A program made the position numbers and the translations under genes. A model generated the notes under the pieces. The model saw nothing but the letters and a program-made list of their open reading frames with translations. It was not told where the DNA came from and ran no database searches. From Cynocephalus volans (taxonomy: Eukaryota; Chordata; Mammalia; Dermoptera; Cynocephalidae), in NCBI RefSeq assembly GCF_027409185.1, contig NC_084475.1, forward strand, positions 16,512,130 through 16,576,129: a stretch of DNA of 64,000 nt. Direction: 5' to 3'. Shown here piece by piece: positions 57,332 to 64,000 of the stretch (positions are counted from its first letter, which is position 1; every line of letters starts with the position of its first letter).

Positions 57332-60300
57332 TTAGCTCCTGAATCCAAAGATCCCCTTGATGTATCCGGTGAGGCCACTCTTGGTTTTCTGCTCCAACTT
57401 GTCCTCAAGGGGTGGGAAAGCCACATGGTTGAGGGCCAGGTCAAAGAACAAAGGCTTGCAAGGGATGGGCTGGAATCCTGGTGGGAAGTGCACGAGGTTG
57501 GCTTGCTTGGTGACGAGGGAAGGGTCCAGGCAGAATGTTTCAAACCGTTCAACCAGAGGCTGGAAGTCAAATCAAAAGGAGGAATCCAAGCATTAATCGC
57601 AGGAGACCCTCAGGGGAGCCTTCACTACGCGCCAAGTGCCCAGCTTGGTGCCTTCCATTTGCTATCTCATTCAATCCCCACCATGTCCTGCAAGGAGCTG
57701 CTGTCATGTCCCTGTCTTATAGGTCAGAGTCACTGAAACCTAGAGAAGTTAAGAGAGGGTGGGTCTGTTGGCCGTCTGACATAGAGTTCTTTCTTTTTTT
57801 TTTTTTTTTTAAAAAGATGACCCGGTAAGGGGATCTCAACCCTTGGCTTGGTGTTGTCAGCACCACACTCAGCCAGTGAGCCAACCAGCCATCTCTGTAT
57901 AGGATCTGAACCCGTGGCCTTGGTGTTATCAGCACTGCACTTTCCTGAGTGAGCCACGGGCTGGCCCAGAGTTCTCACCCATGGTGCACAGCAAGTCGTT
58001 CTCAACTCTCTGACCTGGGACGACCTAGACACCTAACAAACTTTATACAGGCAGCTTTCAGCTCTTTAAGTAAAAGAAGGGAAGTAGGAGGTTTCCTTAG
58101 AAATTAAGAGTTCTCCACTCTACAAATGGTTATACATTTCTAGTGAGTTACTAATCCTACTCTTTATTCCTCAAAAGCCACACAGACTTACCTTATTGTC
58201 CTTGACTTGGAAGGAAGTCTCTGTTTGATGGGAGTCATTAGCATCTGAAAGTTTCACAGAGATTCAGTGAGAAGAGACACTTAGAACACTACGGTCACAA
58301 ATGAGTCCTATCAAATACTTGACTTCTACACCCCGAGAGCAAACGTAGCCAGCATGTGGGGAAGTTAGCCCTCTCGCCCCTGGGTTCAAATTCTGCTGAG
58401 AAGTGGTGTAGAGAGACAAGAAAGCCCAGATCCAATGCTGTCAGCCCAGGGAAGCTAGCACAGTCATACTGAAGATAATACAGAAGACAGAACAATAGTG
58501 TTTCTCTAAATCCTTCTTCAGAATTCGATGCCTAATTGGCAGAAGTAAAGGCAGGACAAAATAAAAACCTTATAATAGATTAAGCAAAACAATTGCTTTC
58601 AGTCTTAAAATAGTAGTATAGGGTGTGGGAGAGAAGAGGTATGGCAGGGAAGAGAAATCTGGGCATACAGGGAGCAAACACCAGGCAGGGAGCTCACCTA
58701 GGATGGCCGCGGCCTGCAGGGAGCACTTCTCTGAGCGCACTTGCGCGATGAGCTCTTGCACATCAGGCAGGTCCTGTAATGATTCAGAAAACATGCACTC
58801 ACGTGCAGGGGCCAGGCCAGAGAAGAACACCAAACTAACCTGAGTTAAGTGATCCCACTGGTATTTTCACAGGATTTTAACCTTTTTAAAGGTTATCCCT
58901 ATTAAAAACAAACAAAAAAACTAGCCTGTTTCAAATGGGAAAAGCCATGCTATGACTTAAATGATAATGCCTAGAAACAGTAATGATGATAATGATAATA
59001 TTCATAAATAAATTTATCATACACTAAACATATTATGTGTCAGGTATTGTTCTAAGCAGTCTACATAACTGCTAATTTAACCTTCAGGATCATCTTGAGG
59101 TAGTCTGTACTCCCATTTTACAGACGAGAACACCGAAGCATGGAGAGGTTAAATGATGTGCCAGTCACACTCCCAGTGGTAGCAGAGCTGGGATTCAGAC
59201 CCAGGTCGTCTGGCCCAAGGGCCTAGGCCCTCAGCCACCGCATCCCACTGCTTCTACAGGGGTGAAGCAATTCTCTTGGCCTCAGTCTCTTCCTGCATAA
59301 TGGGAACGACCTGACAGGCTCTTCATACCACAGACTCCTTCCTGTCTCCATCTCTGACACTTTCCCCCAAGACCATTAGGCCCTATGGTCAGATGAGTAT
59401 TTGTAAAACACCCTTTTTTGCCTGAGTTGAACAATTCACATTGGTTTGCCCGAAATGACGTCCCACTGTGGTGATGCTGCCACCCCTGCTCCCCAGCCCC
59501 ACCCCGTTCTCTTCTCCTCTCTGCCTTGCTTGAGGCCTCTCTTACTTCTTTTGTGTGCACAGATGGGCTCCTGCATGCAAATCCTGCAACAAAACCACCG
59601 GCTCTTTGAAGGCAGAAACCAGGTTCATTCCTCATCCCTCAGGGGCCTAGTGTTCCTCAGGGCAAACAGCAAGAGCCCCTAGCAGCAGCCCTCACACACT
59701 GGCTTGTGACTACATTAATAACAGTAACCTTAGTTTGCTTTTCTAAACAGTCTCTACTTGTAAAATATACAAGGGTTCCTTGAACCAGCCAATGTTTTAG
59801 TAAGCTCTGCAACACTGCAGCAGTCCACAAGCTTAGGGAGCTAGTTGTCATTTAACAATCAGGAAAATAAAGCAAGCCAAGGAGGAGGAAGGGAGCTCAA
59901 GACGCCTGGAGGTCCTGTTAAAATGCACGTTCTCTTGAGGACTGCATTTCTACAGCTCCAATGCTGCTGGTCTTGGACATACTCTGTGCAGGGAGGCTTC
60001 ACCACTGGTTCTCAATTTTTCTGCACCTGAAGTCATGAGGGTCTTTTAAAGAACTCACTGCCCATTCCAGACCCCACACCAATTAGAACCAGAATCTCGG
60101 GGGTGTGTGTGTGTGAGATGCAGACATCTGTCTTTTAAATCTTCCGAGGCAATTCCAGTGCGTAGCCAAGTCTGAGATCGGTACTCCAGGGCTTTTTTTT
60201 TTAACCAGAGAAATGGCTTTCCTTCTTCATATCTAAATCCTGCTCAGGCCTGGGACACAGACATGAGTTACACAGCCTGCGGCACCCGGGCAGCCAGGGA

Positions 60301-62918
60301 CACAGCAGGTCCTATGGGTGACAAGGGAGAACCAGCCCAAGAAGGAGTCAAGCTGTTGTATCCTCACAGCCCTATACAGGCTCACTATATAACTTCCCAG
60401 GGTTTGGAGGAGAGGCCAATATCTCACCTTTAGGCTGTTCTTGAAGGCACCTGCATCAGAAGTCACTTCGTTTGCATATTTCAGAACTCTGTCATACAGG
60501 ACAAGGGCTTCGCTCCACTTCTTCACCAACACGTAGGACTGAGCAATGAAAAAACACCTGATGGGGAGGGGAAAAGAGCCACAGTATTCTAAAGCAACAC
60601 TTACCCAAGACCACGACTTTCCCTGCAGGTTAGGCTAAACCTTAAATTTGGAAACAGGTTTCTTTCTTTTTTTTTTTCTTTTTTTAAAAAGATGACCGGT
60701 AAGGGGATCTTAAAACCCTTGACTTGGTGTTGTCAGCACCACGCTTTCCCAAGTGAGCTAACCGGCCATCCCTATATGGGATCCGAACCCATGGCCTTGT
60801 TGTTATCAGCACCACACTCTCCCGAGTGAGCCATGGGCCGGCCCGGAAACAGGTTTCTTAACTAAGGATCACTGCATGGGAGACTCCCTATACCGTAAAT
60901 GTCCAGGTTTGCCAGGCTCACCGCAGACTCTTCCCAGCAATCAGAGATGACCATGTAGGTCCAACCCTGTCTTTACTGGCTGACTCTGCAAAGAAGGGCA
61001 GTTCCCAAAAGAATGGTGGATTAATTCAAGAAACTGAGAATTTCAGCTTTATCTCAATTCAGCTCAGGTTCCCTGAAATGGCTATTCTGGTTCTGCTAAT
61101 TAACACCCTTTTCAGGACTTGTCCCTTTTCCATTGGGAGGGAGGAGGAAGTGAGATAGGACAGAATAGGGACACGCCCTAGGGAGGCTGCTCATAAATAT
61201 TCACACTGGATCACTAGCCTACTCCTTGATTTGCAGTTAATGAACCCATAATGAGCTGAGGACAGCTTAACCATCCTACCAATGAGCATGCTACACCTGG
61301 AACTTTGCAGTTTACAAAACTCAAGCATCTGTTCACTAAAGAACAAAAGTGCAGACAACTGCTACACGACTTTCCACCCTGACACTAGACCAGAAAGGAC
61401 AAAGTAAAGGGGAAAATGACTCCATTGAGCATGACCAAAAACTTCAGAAACTCAGGGACGCATGACTGGAAGCTGATACAACTTCGCATCAGCCTGTTAG
61501 GCCTTGATTACCCTAGATCCTCCCCTGCGGCTGAATATTCCTCCTCTTAGTTAGGACAGAGAAACACCCCTGTCCCAGAACAACATATAAACCCTCCCCA
61601 GCCTGCACCCGCTTCTGTGCATACATTTGTTTTACAATAAAGTCCTATCGTTTGAATGTTCCGTCTGTCTGTCCCCCTTCCTTTTCTTTCTCTGAGCAGG
61701 TGCTCACTGTGTTGCGGACTTCATTCAGTCCCATGAAAGGTTCTCTTCACAGTTTGACCAAGAACCTTGGAGCTGCCATCTGGCAAGAACATGAGGCAGA
61801 AGGCAAGTTTAACGTGTGTGTGCCCCAACTCCCCCTGACCTATCCAAAGAGCAAACAAGGCATGCTGGAAACTACTAGCCGCAACCTTTAGTAAAGACTT
61901 CCCTTGAACGTCCTGGGCTGAATATTCTCTGGTCACAGGCAAGGTAACCATACAGTTAAGTGCCAACGACTCCATTTTCCAACAGACGGGACATTCTCCC
62001 AATGCTTACAGAGGTACTGGGAGGAAGAAGAATGCCCTGTCTGTCCCATGGGATGTTACCTGTAAGCCTTGTACACCAGGGTCTTGAGGCCTATCTCTTT
62101 GTGGAAGGCTTTGTCCTCCTCTAAGCCAGGAAGCTGGAGCAGTTCCACCAGATTCTGCACAAGACACGCAACAAGAAAATTCATCAAGAGAAGGCCTCAG
62201 ATTGAGTTTTTGACAGAAGACCTTGTGAGAAAAGTCTTTGAAGTGTGGCTTGGTAGCAACCACACCTGGTGTCACCTTCATTCCCCTCTGATACTGAAAG
62301 CCTATTGCTCAACTCACATCTCACCTACCTTCGGAGACTTCTCGGAGCATCTCAGCTGGAAGGGATAGCTTCCAGCTCTGAATTTTCATTTCAGAGCAAC
62401 CCTTGGTCAGGATCTACACAGATGCCTTGTTTTTGTGTACGTGCCTCACAATCATATTGACAAGCTCCCAGTGGGCCAAGCAGGGTGGACTCAGATCTCA
62501 AAATGCTCCACAGCGCCTTGGAGAGTATCTTATACAGGTGAAGTGCTCAGTGAATACCTGTAGGTTTACTAGTCTCTACATTATCAATGTGCCTGAAATA
62601 TCAGGGTTCACAGACTGCTGAACTAGTACAAAACCTTTGACTTTTACCCAGCTACTAATAGCTCCTGGATGTCACAGCCCTTTCGTTATGCAAAGTTAAG
62701 TTGCTTTATATCCAACATAGGTAAAGGACAGGGCTTTGCCTTCCCAGCCCTCAGGAGTCACCTGTAGAATGATGTCATAGAGCCGGATCAGGTCCTGGGG
62801 CCGGGGGCAGCGCTTGCTGTCATCTTCCGGCTGCTGCTGCAGCAGAGCCTTCTGCAGACCTTTAGCCATGCTCTCATTACGCTTGATTGCCGTCGACAGC
62901 TTGATGTGAGTCAGGTAG
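57332..62918 (-). CDS. SRP68: Signal recognition particle subunit SRP68 (C-terminal six exons)
   Basis: SRP68 binds 7SL RNA with SRP72 in the S domain of the signal recognition particle, which targets secretory proteins to the ER. Six exons join in phase on the minus strand: 62762-62918 (YLTHIKLSTAIKRNESMAKG), 62060-62154 (NLVELLQLPGLEEDKAFHKE), 60428-60557 (CFFIAQSYVLVKKWSEALVL), 58698-58773 (DLPDVQELIAQVRSEKCSLQ), 58192-58244 (DANDSHQTETSF) and 57332-57559 (PLVERFETFCLDPSLVTKQA), ending GIFGFRS-stop. Together they encode about 245 of roughly 627 residues, including the C-terminal part known to contact SRP72. The first exon begins in the middle of a codon, so it continues from an upstream exon beyond the right edge. 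No start codon is in the window. Confidence 0.96.
57605..57755 (+). repeat. MIR-like SINE
   Basis: CTACGCGCCAAGTGCCCAGC, TATCTCATTCAATCCCCACC and ACTGAAACCTAGAGAAGTTA follow MIR. A CYN-type dimer lies just after it. Confidence 0.65.
57791..57967 (-). repeat. Dimeric tRNA-Ile SINE (CYN-type)
   Basis: Poly-T, then AAGATGACCCGGTAAGGGGA to CCAACCAGCCATC and a second unit to AGCCACGGGCTGGCCC, minus orientation. Flanks share AGAGTTCT (57783-57790 and 57968-57975). Confidence 0.9.
59030..59225 (+). repeat. Near full-length MIR
   Basis: ATTATGTGTCAGGTATTGTT, CTCCCATTTTACAGACGAGA, AGAGGTTAAATGATGTGCC and AGAGCTGGGATTCAGACCCA occur in MIR order, in an SRP68 intron. Confidence 0.8.
60000..60195. repeat. 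MER5A-like (hAT) element
   Basis: CACTGGTTCTCAATTTTTCT, AGACCCCACACCAATTAGAA and CAGAATCTCGGGGGTGTG, then GAGGCAATTCCAGTGCGTAG, fit a diverged MER5A. Confidence 0.55.
60665..60844 (-). repeat. Dimeric tRNA-Ile SINE (CYN-type) with target-site duplication
   Basis: AAGATGACCGGTAAGGGGAT to CTAACCGGCCATCC, then CTATATGGGATCCGAACCCA to AGCCATGGGCCGGCCC. A perfect 15-bp duplication GGAAACAGGTTTCTT flanks it at 60650-60664 and 60845-60859. Confidence 0.93.
61110..61726 (+). mobile_element. Solo LTR-like element, antisense to SRP68
   Basis: TATA-like ACATATAAACCCT near 61583-61595, ACAATAAAGTCC near 61634-61645, and a U5-like end (TTTCTTTCTCTGAGCAGGTG, then TGCGGACTTCA). The order and spacing are those of a gammaretrovirus-like LTR. 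No internal coding region was seen. Ends are approximate. Confidence 0.6.
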
Positions 62919-64000
62919 CTGGAACGTACCACGTCAGCTCAAGTTACGCTCAGGGAGGCTGACAGGCTGGGAAGAGTACTGGACTATGAGTTGGGACTAA
63001 CCAAGGGGAAGTGTCGGGGTGAGGGCATGCCAGACAGCAGGGCCATTTGGCCTGGGCCTCAAGCCCAAGGGGCCCTCAATTTGGCTGCTATTCAGTGGCA
63101 AATTTGCAGGGGACCAGCATGAGACTTTGTCACAGGGTCCAAGGATGGCATGCCAGTTGCTAGAACAAGGACTAGATTAGTCCTTGTTAGACCTACATTA
63201 GAAGGTCAGTGTGCTCGCATTATAACTACCCAACTCATGTGCTGAACTCTTCTCAGAAAACAGTGAGTCAGTCTCTTTGGCTGCTCATGCATACTAACAG
63301 TGTGTATATACTGAGGAGACTATGCATGACACCTGCTTATTTTAACTGTACCATCAGGTGAGCCCCTTAATATGTGGGGATAAAAACATGGTAACTGTTT
63401 AAAAATCTGTTTAAGAAGCATTCAGGCCTCTAGATCCCCATCCTACTCTGACAGAAGACTGGAGGCCATCCCTTGGAGAGGACTCAAAAGAGGCCTGTGG
63501 CCAGGGGATACAGGCATAGCTGAGAACAGGGGTTCCATAATGAACACAGGATCAACCGATGGTCAAGTTCTGAGTGCTAACCCCTGGCCTTCTTCTCTAC
63601 TAAGCTTCCAGAACAATAGCAGCCTGTGGTATTCCAGGTTTCTGACCAGCCCAAGAGAAAAAACCCTTGGAGATTCTGGATTTGGGGTGCTGGGCAGAAG
63701 GCAGAGCCAGATGCCTCCAGTAAGACCCATGGATAGTGTGCCCACACACATGCACAGAGCTCCCACACAACAGGCCACATTCTTCAGCAGGACTGGGTGA
63801 CCAAGGATCACCAGACACTTAAGGAAAACATCTAACAAAGAAGAGGCCAAAACCAAGGGGGAAAAGTGAGCAACCTGGAGGGACCAGACTTTGCAGGGAG
63901 AAAACTTCAAAAAATATATTATTAATCCCAGAAAGATAAGAAAAGACTTTGCAGATATGAAATTAGAATGAGAGTCTATTTTAAAAAATGATATTTGAAG
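62919..64000. other. SRP68 intron (to right edge)
   Basis: No exon, SINE or other clear element was recognised in this last kilobase. Short open frames at 63540-63910 look like chance. Confidence 0.6.

Overview
The window is mammalian nuclear DNA. It has multi-exon genes with GT-AG introns, a CpG-island promoter, L1, MIR and LTR sequence, and many copies of one tRNA-Ile-derived SINE. That SINE (monomeric and dimeric, with half-units ending in GGTCATCTTT) fits the CYN family of colugos (Dermoptera), and no Alu, B1, Can-SINE or equine SINE is visible. A colugo such as Galeopterus is therefore the best guess. Gene content and order match human 17q25: ACOX1 (-), TEN1 (+), CDK3 (+), EVPL (-), SRP68 (-).

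Layout. Positions 1-6732 hold the 5' part of ACOX1 on the minus strand (coding exons 1, 2 and one exon 3). A CpG island at about 6390-7310 is the probable divergent promoter for ACOX1 and TEN1. TEN1 (plus) has its coding exons at 15485-25554, in introns loaded with SINEs, an L1 and LTRs. CDK3 (plus) follows at 26933-29848 with seven coding exons and an intact 305-residue kinase. CDK3 and EVPL converge at about 30.45-30.80 kb. EVPL (minus, 31044-48946) was assembled in full: 22 coding exons in phase throughout, 2033 residues. About 7.5 kb without a recognisable gene follows. The last six coding exons of SRP68 (minus) then occupy 57332-62918, and its 5' part lies beyond the right edge.

The genes have unrelated jobs: peroxisomal beta-oxidation, telomere CST complex, cell-cycle kinase, epidermal cornified envelope, signal recognition particle. 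They are linked only by conserved mammalian synteny. I found no undescribed multi-gene system. The most interesting signals are a roughly 60-residue repeat running through the envoplakin rod, a perfect 89-bp tandem duplication covering the probable branch point of TEN1's first coding exon, a 25-bp direct repeat around TEN1's last exon, a truncated U4 snRNA copy inside a tRNA-SINE, and SINE copies with a shared half-left/half-right structure. Gene calls rest on remembered mammalian proteins and hand-checked splice phases. No database search was run.
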